From Bacteroidota bacterium (GTDB lineage Bacteria > Bacteroidota > Bacteroidia > NORP154): a stretch of 5,436 nucleotides of DNA. The position numbers were made by a program, and so were the translations under genes. Shown here piece by piece: positions 1 to 5,436 of this stretch (the stretch's first letter is position 1; every line of letters starts with the position of its first letter). The DNA lies in the NCBI GenBank assembly GCA_002401055.1, contig NVRZ01000023.1, positions 1 through 5,436 of the forward strand. Reading direction: 5' to 3'. The notes under the pieces are model-generated. The model searched no databases and was not told the DNA's origin. It saw nothing but the letters and a program-made list of their open reading frames with translations.

Positions 1-167
1 TTCATCTTATAACTAATATCAAGCAATCGAAACGTATCGATAAGCAATCCTTTTTTCACTTCCATATCTAAGTCTGTATCAGTGTTGAAGGAAGGTGCTT
101 GATTTACTTCGAGGAGCCAGGGATTCATTTTCTTATCAAGGATTATATCAAATCCTAATATCTCAAA
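1..167 (-). other. TTLL-type ATP-grasp C-terminal segment within the minus-strand gene
   Basis: Residues 316-370 match the end of the tubulin-tyrosine-ligase-like catalytic core: FEILGFDIILD, the metal/ATP ligand motif PWLLEVN with E335 and N337, PSFNTDTDLD, and the amphipathic VKKGLLIDTFRLLDI helix. TTLL enzymes ligate amino acids (Tyr, Glu, Gly) to protein side chains or tails. The N-terminal and central ATP-grasp subdomains that should precede this are absent. TTLL proteins are best known from eukaryotes, with scattered bacterial members. By hand count, GC is about 33% in 1-180 and about 41% in 181-420, which is suggestive but a small sample. Confidence 0.75.
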
Positions 168-1112
168 TTCATTAACCATTTGCCCACCACCAAGTCCGGC
201 CAGAAGAACTTTAGATCCTGGTGGTTTATATGATGAATAAGCAGCTATTCGATGAACATATAAAAATGCGGATCTCCCGGTTGGCAGGTAGGAATAGCTT
301 TGCGATATATTATTCACATAAAGTAACCTGGTTTCCTTTTTTATATAATCAATCACTAGAAGTTGGCCTGCTAAGCCATCAGATTTATGAATGACGTTGA
401 AGTGTTTGCTGGTGGGAAACGCGCTCAGAACACTTACAATATTTAAGGACGTTAGTAGAGCGGTAATTGACAGAAATGCCAACGCGCTCTTCAAGTTTCT
501 TGTTTTTAGAAACACAACAATGGGTGCGGTTACAGCTATCATAGCAACTGTTACAGCGCAAATCCTCAAGCCTAAAGATGGAATAAGAAAGAATCCCAAT
601 GAGATTGTAGTGATCACCCCGCCTAGGGTGGCAATCGCAAAGGTTGTTCCAACAAACTTGCCCGTATTCTGTACACTTGAGGAAAGAGCTGTTATTATCA
701 GCGGAGAAGTTATTCCTAAACAAAACATAATCGGGAATATAAAAATCAGGCTTGAAATCACTGAAGCAGTGCGAATATCTGAGAACAGCATAAACTCCAT
801 AACCCAGGGCCCAATAAATGGCATGCTTGCGATTAAGATTGCTGCAACTCCCATGGATTTGTACAATATTTCAATTTCATCGTATTTTTTGCTCAGAATA
901 CCGCCTAAATAATATCCTCCGGCTAGGCCAAATAGGGTCACGGCTAGCACGGAACACCAAGTGTACAAGGATGAACCAAAGTAGGGCTCAATAAACTTGG
1001 CACCCAGCAATTCTGCTCCCATCACTACAGCCCCTTCAATTAAGGCAGTGAGTAAAAGCATTTTTTCACCTATAACTTCTGAATATGTTGTCTTCTGATT
1101 AGTTTTAGCCAT
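1..1112 (-). CDS. Membrane spermidine-synthase-like protein joined in frame to a TTLL (tubulin-tyrosine-ligase-like) C-terminal segment; 3' end outside window
   Basis: The frame is open for 370 codons from ATG at 1112 to the left edge, with no stop in the window. An in-frame TAG lies six codons upstream, so 1112 is the first possible ATG; the next is M18. Residues 1-235 hold about seven hydrophobic segments (roughly 18-40, 50-73, 87-109, 118-140, 152-175, 183-202, 209-231). The segment EPYFGSSLYTW followed by LFGLAGGYYLGG is typical of fused MFS/spermidine-synthase proteins. Residues 237-313 match the synthase beta region (GLAGQLLVIDY, LYVNNISQSYSYLPTGR) and the nucleotide-binding loop KVLLAGLGGG. 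Instead of the expected acidic motif (VVEIDP-like), residues 316-370 read as a TTLL C-terminus: FEILGFDIILD, PWLLEVNQAPSFNTD, then LDMEVKKGLL. E335 and N337 correspond to the family's Mg-ATP ligands. Neither catalytic domain is complete here, so activity cannot be inferred. The gene is divergent from the adhesin gene. Confidence 0.85.
   Translation of the reverse strand, partial: MAKTNQKTTYSEVIGEKMLLLTALIEGAVVMGAELLGAKFIEPYFGSSLYTWCSVLAVTLFGLAGGYYLGGILSKKYDEIEILYKSMGVAAILIASMPFIGPWVMEFMLFSDIRTASVISSLIFIFPIMFCLGITSPLIITALSSSVQNTGKFVGTTFAIATLGGVITTISLGFFLIPSLGLRICAVTVAMIAVTAPIVVFLKTRNLKSALAFLSITALLTSLNIVSVLSAFPTSKHFNVIHKSDGLAGQLLVIDYIKKETRLLYVNNISQSYSYLPTGRSAFLYVHRIAAYSSYKPPGSKVLLAGLGGGQMVNEFEILGFDIILDKKMNPWLLEVNQAPSFNTDTDLDMEVKKGLLIDTFRLLDISYKM
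144..173 (-). other. Fusion or chimera junction at a motif common to both families
   Basis: Residues 314-323 (NEFEILGFDI). The spermidine-synthase family typically has a V-N-E-L-x-x-L-G-F-D-like stretch after its glycine loop. The TTLL family has C-F-E-I-L-G-F-D-I. The join falls in this shared segment, with the synthase NE on one side and the TTLL FEI-GFDIILD on the other, so the exact breakpoint cannot be placed more finely. The reading frame is kept. Confidence 0.65.
147..404 (-). other. Truncated spermidine-synthase-like domain within the minus-strand gene
   Basis: Residues about 237-322. The beta-strand region before the Rossmann fold is present (GQLLVIDY, RLLYVNNISQSY), then SAFLYVHRIAAY and the SAM/decarboxy-SAM-binding glycine loop GLGGGQMVNE. 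In this family a strand ending in an acidic residue and then the catalytic Asp region should follow within about 60-100 residues. Here they are replaced by TTLL sequence, so only the first quarter or so of the Rossmann domain remains. Assignment to the family rests on motif order read by eye. Confidence 0.7.
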
Positions 1113-1417
1113 GTCTCGTATGCTAAACTAGGAAAACTTATCTATCGCTCTTTCATATTTGTTTCGAAACCAGCAGCTGAAAGGAGATGGTAGCTGGTTG
1201 AGTTTGGCCCACTTAAAGCCTAAGGCAACCTTTTGTCAATAATTTAGTCTTATATCTGGGGAGTTTAATTTAACTTGAATGATAATATACCGAGTATGAC
1301 AAGATTAATTTGATAATTTCACCAAGTTGAATTTGGACGTTTAACAAATACTTGATCTTTTTTAATTTTTAAATAGGGGGAAAGAACGAATTAAGTGTCT
1401 TATTATCGGGGCATCGG
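1113..1417. promoter_or_regulatory. Divergent intergenic region, presumed to hold both promoters
   Basis: This stretch separates the two divergent starts, so both genes are presumably transcribed from it. It is AT-rich towards the plus-strand gene. I find no convincing match to the Bacteroidota promoter pattern (TTTG, then TAnnTTTG). The closest are TATATCTG near 1252 and TGAATTTG near 1328, each one base off and with short spacers to an upstream TTTG. A G-run (GGGGG, 1376-1380) lies too far from the start at 1418 to act as its ribosome binding site. No small ORF with support was seen. Confidence 0.4.
1168..1199. repeat. Inverted repeat AACCAGC / GCTGGTT in the intergenic region
   Basis: Perfect 7-base arms at 1168-1174 and 1193-1199 with an 18-base loop, 56 bases upstream of the minus-strand start codon. 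It could be a regulator site or a 5' leader hairpin of the minus-strand transcript. The arms are short enough that chance is possible, and there is no U-run to suggest a terminator. Confidence 0.3.
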
Positions 1418-1540
1418 ATGACGCTAACAGAAATTTTAATAAATCGCGTGAATAATATTTCTTTAAGAATTCCATTACAGTTTAAAGCAATGCTTCTACT
1501 GTTTTGTTTGACGTTCGGAATGTCAAACAACTTATATGCT
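1418..1540 (+). other. Signal peptide of the giant surface protein
   Basis: Residues 1-41. A long n-region carries R10, R17 and K23, followed by a hydrophobic core (MLLLFCLTFGM, 25-35) and a probable signal peptidase I site after NNLYA, just before C42. These are the only basic residues in the whole visible protein. The Cys after LYA resembles a lipobox, but Tyr at -2 argues against a lipoprotein. Confidence 0.75.
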
Positions 1541-4500
1541 TGTGACCAAACTTCAATAACAATAACCAGCGCCGTAGATAATGGTGATGGTACTTACACG
1601 TATACAGTAACCATTTGTCTGGGGATTTCGCCAAATTGGGGTGGCACCAGCGATTTAACTATCACTACTGATGCAAACATTATCAGCAGTTCGACCTCTA
1701 GTGTTTCAACTACCTATACGTATTGTGATACGCCCCTAGGGTTTAATGGTCAGGGTTGCTTAACCGGTACCGTGGTTATGGGAGTAGGCGGGGTTGGCGG
1801 AAATTTAGTTACAACAACGGCTACAGGAAATGTTAGTGTAATGAATGGTTCCCTAATAATAAGTAATTCCGGCGACCCCTTGGCTCCGTCTGATACTCAA
1901 GGTCCCGAGGCTGGAGATTGTGCCGAATGTGGTAACGGTTCACAAGTATGTTTTGATGTAACTTTTACAACTGATGCACCAATTAGTATAGTAAACTTAC
2001 TTGGCGCAGAAGATGTGAATGGCAATTGCTCGTCACCTCCTTGCTGTCCAAATGAATATGATAGCACAGTTCCACCTTTGACGTCTGGGGGATGTAGCAC
2101 AGTTCCAACAGCATCCTTTACTTCAACTTCACCCTTATGTGAGGGCAGCTCCTTTGATTTTACCAATACTGGTTCCTCAGGGTCAACGATGGGTGTTCCA
2201 GATTTTTCATATAGCTGGACTTTTTCATCTGGCAGTCCTTCGACCTCGACAGATGAAAATCCCAGTGGTATTACTTGGTCTAGCCCTGGAACCTATAGTG
2301 TAACCTTAACCGTGTGTGAAGCAGCCGATAACACATGTTGTGCTGATGTCACGCAATCAATAACTGTAAATGACAATCCGGTTATCTCAATTACAGGAGT
2401 AGATGAAACTTGTGCAGATCTTTGCGATGGTTCAGCAACTTCATCTGTAAGTGGCGGTACATCTGCATATACATACTCTTGGTCAAATGGTGGAACAGGA
2501 GCGGATGCTACTGGCCTTTGTGATGGCACATACACTGTTACTGTCACTGACGCCAATGGATGTATTGGCACTGCCTCAGTCGTTATTGCTCCAGGTGTTG
2601 GTCCCACTGCAGGATTCACCTATACAGGATCCAGCTGTTTGAGTACCAATAGTTTTACTTTCACAAATACAGGAACACCTATTTCTATGAATGGTCCCAC
2701 AATTGTCTGGAACTTTGGAGATCTAGGATCTTCGACTGCTGAAAACCCTACCTATTCTTACACAACCTGCGGTACGTTTACAGTAACTCAGACTATAACG
2801 GAAAATGGGTGTAGCGCCTCCACTTCTCAAACGGTAACTGTAGCCTGTGAACCAACGCTTACTGTTACCCCAACAGATGAAACTTGCGCTGGGGCTTGCG
2901 ATGGTGCTCTGGATGTTACGGTTACTGGAGGAACTTCAGCATATACCTACGCCTGGTCAAATGGTCCTACAACAGAAGATCAATCCGCATTGTGTGCGGG
3001 TGATTATACGGTTACTGTAACTGATGCAAATGGCTGTACTGCAGTGATTACCGGTACGGTAGGGGTTGGAGGTACCTCGCCGGTGGCTAGTTTTACTTAT
3101 AATGGCAATCAATGTTTATCAGGGAATAGTTATGATTTTACAAATACTGGTACCTCTCAGGTAATGGGAGTACCGGCATTTTCTTGGGATTTTGGTGATC
3201 TCAGTGGAACCTCAACGGTGGAAAACCCAAGCTATACCTACACATCTTCCGGTACATATACGGTAACTTTAACTTTAACTGATGGAAGTGGTTGTACAGA
3301 TGTTGCTACAGTTACGCTAGAGGTATATCCTGATCCGGCTGCAGCAATTGTAGGTGTTGATGAGACTTGTCCTGGAACTTGCGATGGATCTGCTGATCTT
3401 ACTCCTTCTGGTGGTACTTCCCCGTATACATTTTCTTGGGCAAGTGGTGAAACTTCTGAGGATTTAACTAATTTATGTGCAGGTACTTATGACGTAACCG
3501 TAACGGATGCCAACGGCTGTCAGGCGATTGCAACTATTGTTATTGGGGTGGGCGCTGGCCCCACCGCAGGATTCACTGCCAGCCCGCTTTCGGCATGCTT
3601 AACAGGCAATAGCTTCACATTCACCAATACTGGCACCACGGCTATGAATGGTGCTACCTTTACCTGGGATTTTGGAGATTTATCTGGCACGTCTACTTCT
3701 GAAAATCCATCCTATTCCTATTCCTCAACAGGAACATATACTGTTACACAAACCGTCACGGTGAGCGGTTGTTCCGCGGTCTCGTCGCTAACAGTTACCG
3801 TGAATCCTGAACCAACAGGATCTATAGTTGGAACAAATTTATTATGTAATGGGGTTTGTATTGGAGAAGCTGATCTTACACCTTCTGGAGGAACTTCACC
3901 TTACACATACGCGTGGTCGAATGGTTCGACTTCGCAAGACCTTACAAGCCTTTGCGCTGGTACATATACGGTGACAATTACCGATGATAATGGTTGTATT
4001 GGTACGGCTAGTATTATTATAACTGAGCCTCCGCTTCTCACTTTGGGGACTGCAGGGACAGATATCTTGTGTAATGGTTTGTGTAGTGGAAGTGCAACAT
4101 CGGCTGTATCTGGGGGAACTGCATCTTATACTTATTCATGGAATACGTCTCCGGTGCAAACTACATCTGGTGCAACTGGACTTTGTGCACAAACCTATAC
4201 GCTCACGCTCACTGATGGAAACGGCTGTGTGTTAACTTCTGATGTGACAATTGCAGAGCCAACGGCTTTGGCAGCTCCAACTTCAAGTGTTAATGAAAGT
4301 TGTCCTGGTGCATGCGATGGAACTGTCACTGTCTCTCCAACAGGCGGAACCGGAGCATATACTTATGGTTGGGATGACCCTCTTTTCCAGAATACCTCAA
4401 CTGCTACAGGCTTGTGTAGTGGTACATTTAACGTTACAGTTACAGATGCCAATGGATGTCAAATTCTTGCAAGTGCTGTTGTCGGATCTGATCCAGGCCC

Positions 4501-5436
4501 GGTCGCTGCTTTTACCACTAGCGCTGATGAGTGTTTAACAGGTAATGGCTTCACTTTTACAAATACCGGAACTCCAGGCTCGATGAATGGCCCAACCTTT
4601 TCTTGGGATTTCGGAGACTTGAGTGGAACCTCAACAGCTGAAAATCCAACCTATTCTTATACTGCATGTGGAACTTTTACGGTTACACAAATGGTGTCTT
4701 TTAATGGATGTGATTCTATAATCACTCAAAGCGTTACAATCTTTTGCGAACCCACTGTCACCATGTCCGGCACGGACTTGCTTTGTAATAGTGTGTGCAC
4801 AGGAACAGCTACAGCTACGGCGGGATCTGGTACTCCTTCTTATACTTACATTTGGAGTGATGGGCAAACAACCTCAACAGCAACAGGACTCTGTGCAGGA
4901 ATAGCTTATAATGTAACTGTATCTGATGCGAATGGATGTCAGGTAATTGATAGCCAAACACTTACTGAACCACTGGCACTCACAGCCACTATCTCAGTCA
5001 CTAACGATCCACTATGTAATGGCGGCACGGGCGATGCTACTGTTTCAGCAGGCGGTGGCACAGGCACACTTACTTACTCATGGTCACCAACGGGCGGCAC
5101 AACAGCCACAGGTACTGGTCTTTTAGCAGGAACCTTGTATACAGTAACGGTCACTGATGCGAATGGATGTACCGCAACAGCTACAGTAACATTGTCAGAA
5201 CCAACAGTACTCGCAGCAAGTATCACCGGCACAACTGATCCACTATGTAATGGCGGCACAGGCGATGCAACTGTAACAGCGAGTGGAGGCACAACAACTT
5301 ACACCTACGCATGGTCACCAACGGGAGGAACGGGAGCTACAGGCACAGGTCTTTTGGCAGGCACCTTGTACACGGTAACAGTAACTGACGCCAACGGATG
5401 TACCACCACAGCAACAGTAACCCTAAGTGAACCAAC
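1418..5436 (+). CDS. Giant secreted PKD/SprB-repeat surface protein, probable T9SS substrate (adhesin-like); 3' end outside window
   Basis: The frame is open for 1339 codons from ATG 1418 to the right edge. The upstream in-frame TAA is at 1370-1372 and 1418 is the first ATG after it. A start at M25 would leave the signal peptide without basic residues, so 1418 is preferred. Layout: signal peptide (1-41), Cys-rich region of unknown family (42-229), then five PKD domains and nine SprB-type repeats. SprB repeats are named after the Flavobacterium gliding adhesin, and proteins of this kind are usually exported by the Sec and type IX systems and displayed on the cell surface. The sorting domain that would confirm this is not in the window. 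The mature part has no Lys, Arg or His that I can find, against about 100 Asp/Glu, and is rich in Thr, Ser, Gly and Cys. Function is inferred from architecture only; a structural or enzyme-anchoring role is also possible. Confidence 0.9.
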   Translation, partial: MTLTEILINRVNNISLRIPLQFKAMLLLFCLTFGMSNNLYACDQTSITITSAVDNGDGTYTYTVTICLGISPNWGGTSDLTITTDANIISSSTSSVSTTYTYCDTPLGFNGQGCLTGTVVMGVGGVGGNLVTTTATGNVSVMNGSLIISNSGDPLAPSDTQGPEAGDCAECGNGSQVCFDVTFTTDAPISIVNLLGAEDVNGNCSSPPCCPNEYDSTVPPLTSGGCSTVPTASFTSTSPLCEGSSFDFTNTGSSGSTMGVPDFSYSWTFSSGSPSTSTDENPSGITWSSPGTYSVTLTVCEAADNTCCADVTQSITVNDNPVISITGVDETCADLCDGSATSSVSGGTSAYTYSWSNGGTGADATGLCDGTYTVTVTDANGCIGTASVVIAPGVGPTAGFTYTGSSCLSTNSFTFTNTGTPISMNGPTIVWNFGDLGSSTAENPTYSYTTCGTFTVTQTITENGCSASTSQTVTVACEPTLTVTPTDETCAGACDGALDVTVTGGTSAYTYAWSNGPTTEDQSALCAGDYTVTVTDANGCTAVITGTVGVGGTSPVASFTYNGNQCLSGNSYDFTNTGTSQVMGVPAFSWDFGDLSGTSTVENPSYTYTSSGTYTVTLTLTDGSGCTDVATVTLEVYPDPAAAIVGVDETCPGTCDGSADLTPSGGTSPYTFSWASGETSEDLTNLCAGTYDVTVTDANGCQAIATIVIGVGAGPTAGFTASPLSACLTGNSFTFTNTGTTAMNGATFTWDFGDLSGTSTSENPSYSYSSTGTYTVTQTVTVSGCSAVSSLTVTVNPEPTGSIVGTNLLCNGVCIGEADLTPSGGTSPYTYAWSNGSTSQDLTSLCAGTYTVTITDDNGCIGTASIIITEPPLLTLGTAGTDILCNGLCSGSATSAVSGGTASYTYSWNTSPVQTTSGATGLCAQTYTLTLTDGNGCVLTSDVTIAEPTALAAPTSSVNESCPGACDGTVTVSPTGGTGAYTYGWDDPLFQNTSTATGLCSGTFNVTVTDANGCQILASAVVGSDPGPVAAFTTSADECLTGNGFTFTNTGTPGSMNGPTFSWDFGDLSGTSTAENPTYSYTACGTFTVTQMVSFNGCDSIITQSVTIFCEPTVTMSGTDLLCNSVCTGTATATAGSGTPSYTYIWSDGQTTSTATGLCAGIAYNVTVSDANGCQVIDSQTLTEPLALTATISVTNDPLCNGGTGDATVSAGGGTGTLTYSWSPTGGTTATGTGLLAGTLYTVTVTDANGCTATATVTLSEPTVLAASITGTTDPLCNGGTGDATVTASGGTTTYTYAWSPTGGTGATGTGLLAGTLYTVTVTDANGCTTTATVTLSEP
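1541..2104 (+). other. Cys-rich N-terminal region of unknown family
   Basis: Residues 42-229, about 188 residues, with 11 Cys. It has Thr/Ser/Val-rich alternation (for example GDGTYTYTVTICLG) suggesting beta strands, and ends with a Cys cluster (NCSSPPCCPNEYD) before PKD1. It does not show the SprB or PKD motifs. It may be an N-terminal cap or ligand-binding module; I do not recognise it. Confidence 0.55.
2105..2374 (+). repeat. PKD1, degenerate PKD domain
   Basis: Begins PTASFTSTSPLCEGSSFDFTN and ends in the strand GTYSVTLTVCEA...SITVND. The usual WDFGD core is replaced by WTFSSGSP. The strand pattern and the SPGTYSVTLTV ending keep it recognisable as an immunoglobulin-like PKD fold. It carries a Cys-Cys pair (NTCCADV) not found in the other PKD copies. 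Confidence 0.7.
2375..2593 (+). repeat. SprB repeat 1 (four-Cys type)
   Basis: Motif order DETCADLCDGSA, GGTSAYTYSWSNG, GLCDGTYTVTVTDANGC, which fits the SprB repeat family. Cys occur at four positions: a CxxxC pair at the start, LC in the middle and NGC at the end. Confidence 0.85.
2594..2848 (+). repeat. PKD2 (extra-Cys type)
   Basis: GPTAGFTYTG start, core WNFGDLGSSTAENPTYSY, then CGTFTVTQTIT. The core Asp of WDFGD is Asn here. It has an added Cys before GTF and another at the domain end (TVAC), shared only with PKD5. Confidence 0.85.
2849..3061 (+). repeat. SprB repeat 2 (four-Cys type)
   Basis: EPTLTVTPTDETCAGACDGA, GGTSAYTYAWSNG, ALCAGDYTVTVTDANGC. All four Cys positions are kept. The repeat starts with EPT, as do S4 and S7. 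Confidence 0.85.
3062..3331 (+). repeat. PKD3
   Basis: SPVASFTYNG start, core FSWDFGDLSGTSTVENPSY, ending SSGTYTVTLTLTDGSGC. The classical WDFGD motif is intact. The extra Cys pair of PKD2 and PKD5 is absent: Ser replaces Cys before GTY. Confidence 0.9.
3332..3544 (+). repeat. SprB repeat 3 (four-Cys type)
   Basis: VDETCPGTCDGSADLTPSGG, TSPYTFSWASGE, NLCAGTYDVTVTDANGC. Full four-Cys set, directly followed by the GVGAGPTAGF linker into PKD4. Confidence 0.88.
3545..3808 (+). repeat. PKD4
   Basis: GPTAGFTASPLSACLTGNSF start, core FTWDFGDLSGTSTSENPSY, ending STGTYTVTQTVTVSGC. It lacks the extra Cys pair, as in PKD3. Confidence 0.9.
3809..4030 (+). repeat. SprB repeat 4 (four-Cys type)
   Basis: LLCNGVCIGEADLTPSGG, TSPYTYAWSNGS, SLCAGTYTVTITDDNGC. 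The usual CDG is CIG here. It is followed directly by another SprB repeat with no PKD between. Confidence 0.88.
4031..4261 (+). repeat. SprB repeat 5 (four-Cys type)
   Basis: DILCNGLCSGSATSAVSGG, TASYTYSWNTS, GLCAQTYTLTLTDGNGC. More divergent than its neighbours: the AGTY turn is AQTY and TDANG is TDGNG. Confidence 0.85.
4262..4483 (+). repeat. SprB repeat 6 (four-Cys type)
   Basis: NESCPGACDGTVTVSPTGG, TGAYTYGWDDP, GLCSGTFNVTVTDANGC. The WSNG turn is replaced by WDDPLFQ. It ends the first run of three consecutive SprB repeats. Confidence 0.85.
4484..4747 (+). repeat. PKD5 (extra-Cys type)
   Basis: GPVAAFTTSADECLTGNGF start, core FSWDFGDLSGTSTAENPTY, then CGTFTVTQMVSFNGC and TIFC at the end. 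The two added Cys sit at the same places as in PKD2, and EPTVT follows just as EPTLT follows PKD2. Confidence 0.9.
4748..4972 (+). repeat. SprB repeat 7 (four-Cys type)
   Basis: DLLCNSVCTGTATATAGSG, PSYTYIWSDGQTT, GLCAGIAYNVTVSDANGC. The last repeat with the full four-Cys set. The insertion in AGIAY anticipates the AGTLY form of S8 and S9. Confidence 0.85.
4973..5203 (+). repeat. SprB repeat 8 (two-Cys type, 231-base unit)
   Basis: NDPLCNGGTGDATV, SWSPTGGTTATGTGLLAGTLY, TVTVTDANGC. Two of the four Cys are lost: the second of the start pair, and LC, which becomes LL. It forms a tandem pair with S9. Confidence 0.9.
5204..5436 (+). repeat. SprB repeat 9 (two-Cys type), last unit in the window
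   Basis: Same 231-base length and two-Cys pattern as S8. By hand alignment 63 of 77 residues agree, with many synonymous third-base differences in the identical stretches (GGC/GGA, ACG/ACA, GAT/GAC). It ends in LSEP at 5434; the Thr codon that would open another unit is cut by the window edge. Confidence 0.9.

Noticed and set aside
385..912. Open frames on both strands (minus 385-723, plus 391-912)
   Set aside because: They lie inside the minus-strand membrane-protein frame, which has clear family motifs. Their translations show no family signal and no upstream context, so they are shadows.
1..1112. Eukaryotic contamination as the source of the whole minus-strand gene
   Set aside because: The N-terminal 313 residues fit a bacterial fused MFS/spermidine-synthase protein and lie divergent from a bacterial-type surface gene. 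Only the last 55 visible residues could have a different origin.
1218..1226. GCCTAAGGC short palindrome in the intergenic region
   Set aside because: Only four-base arms around one base; easily chance.
1218..1241. TTGACA-like hexamer on the minus strand (near 1236-1241) with a weak TTTAAG downstream
   Set aside because: The -10 match is poor and Bacteroidota primary sigma factors use a different consensus, so I do not call a promoter.
1532..1543. Possible lipobox (LYAC) at the end of the signal peptide
   Set aside because: Tyr at -2 is atypical, and the protein has many Cys, so the Cys at +1 is more likely a disulfide partner or chance.
1897..5292. Several short open frames on both strands inside the repeat gene
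   Set aside because: All overlap the continuous plus-strand PKD/SprB frame. Repetitive Thr/Gly/Ser codons produce long stop-free shadows in other frames.

Overview
The window looks like a piece of a Bacteroidota genome or metagenomic contig, moderately AT-rich. The main support is a very large secreted protein made of alternating PKD domains and SprB-type repeats, an architecture typical of gliding and type IX secretion (T9SS) substrates in that phylum. There are two divergent genes, and both run off the window.

Left part (1-1112, minus strand): a membrane protein that starts as a fused MFS-like/spermidine-synthase-like protein, with about seven membrane segments, the synthase N-terminal beta region and the Rossmann GLGGG loop. 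Within one shared motif (around residues 314-323, NEFEILGFDI) it changes in frame into the C-terminal part of a tubulin-tyrosine-ligase-like (TTLL) ATP-grasp enzyme, including its PWLLEVN metal-ligand motif. Both catalytic domains are cut in mid-fold at the join. A recombination or assembly chimera is therefore at least as likely as a working fusion enzyme.

Middle (1113-1417): a 305-base divergent intergenic region with no gene that I can support and one modest inverted repeat.

Right part (1418-5436, plus strand): the first 1339 codons of a giant surface protein with a signal peptide, a Cys-rich N-terminal region of unknown family, five PKD domains and nine SprB repeats. The order is PKD1-S1-PKD2-S2-PKD3-S3-PKD4-S4-S5-S6-PKD5-S7-S8-S9. 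After the signal peptide I find no Lys, Arg or His codon in roughly 1298 residues, against about 100 Asp/Glu. The last two SprB repeats form a 231-base tandem pair and have lost one Cys pair found in the first seven. The C-terminus, where a T9SS sorting domain would be expected, lies outside the window.

Nothing in the window links the two genes functionally. They share only the intergenic region. I see no RNA genes, CRISPR array or insertion sequence.
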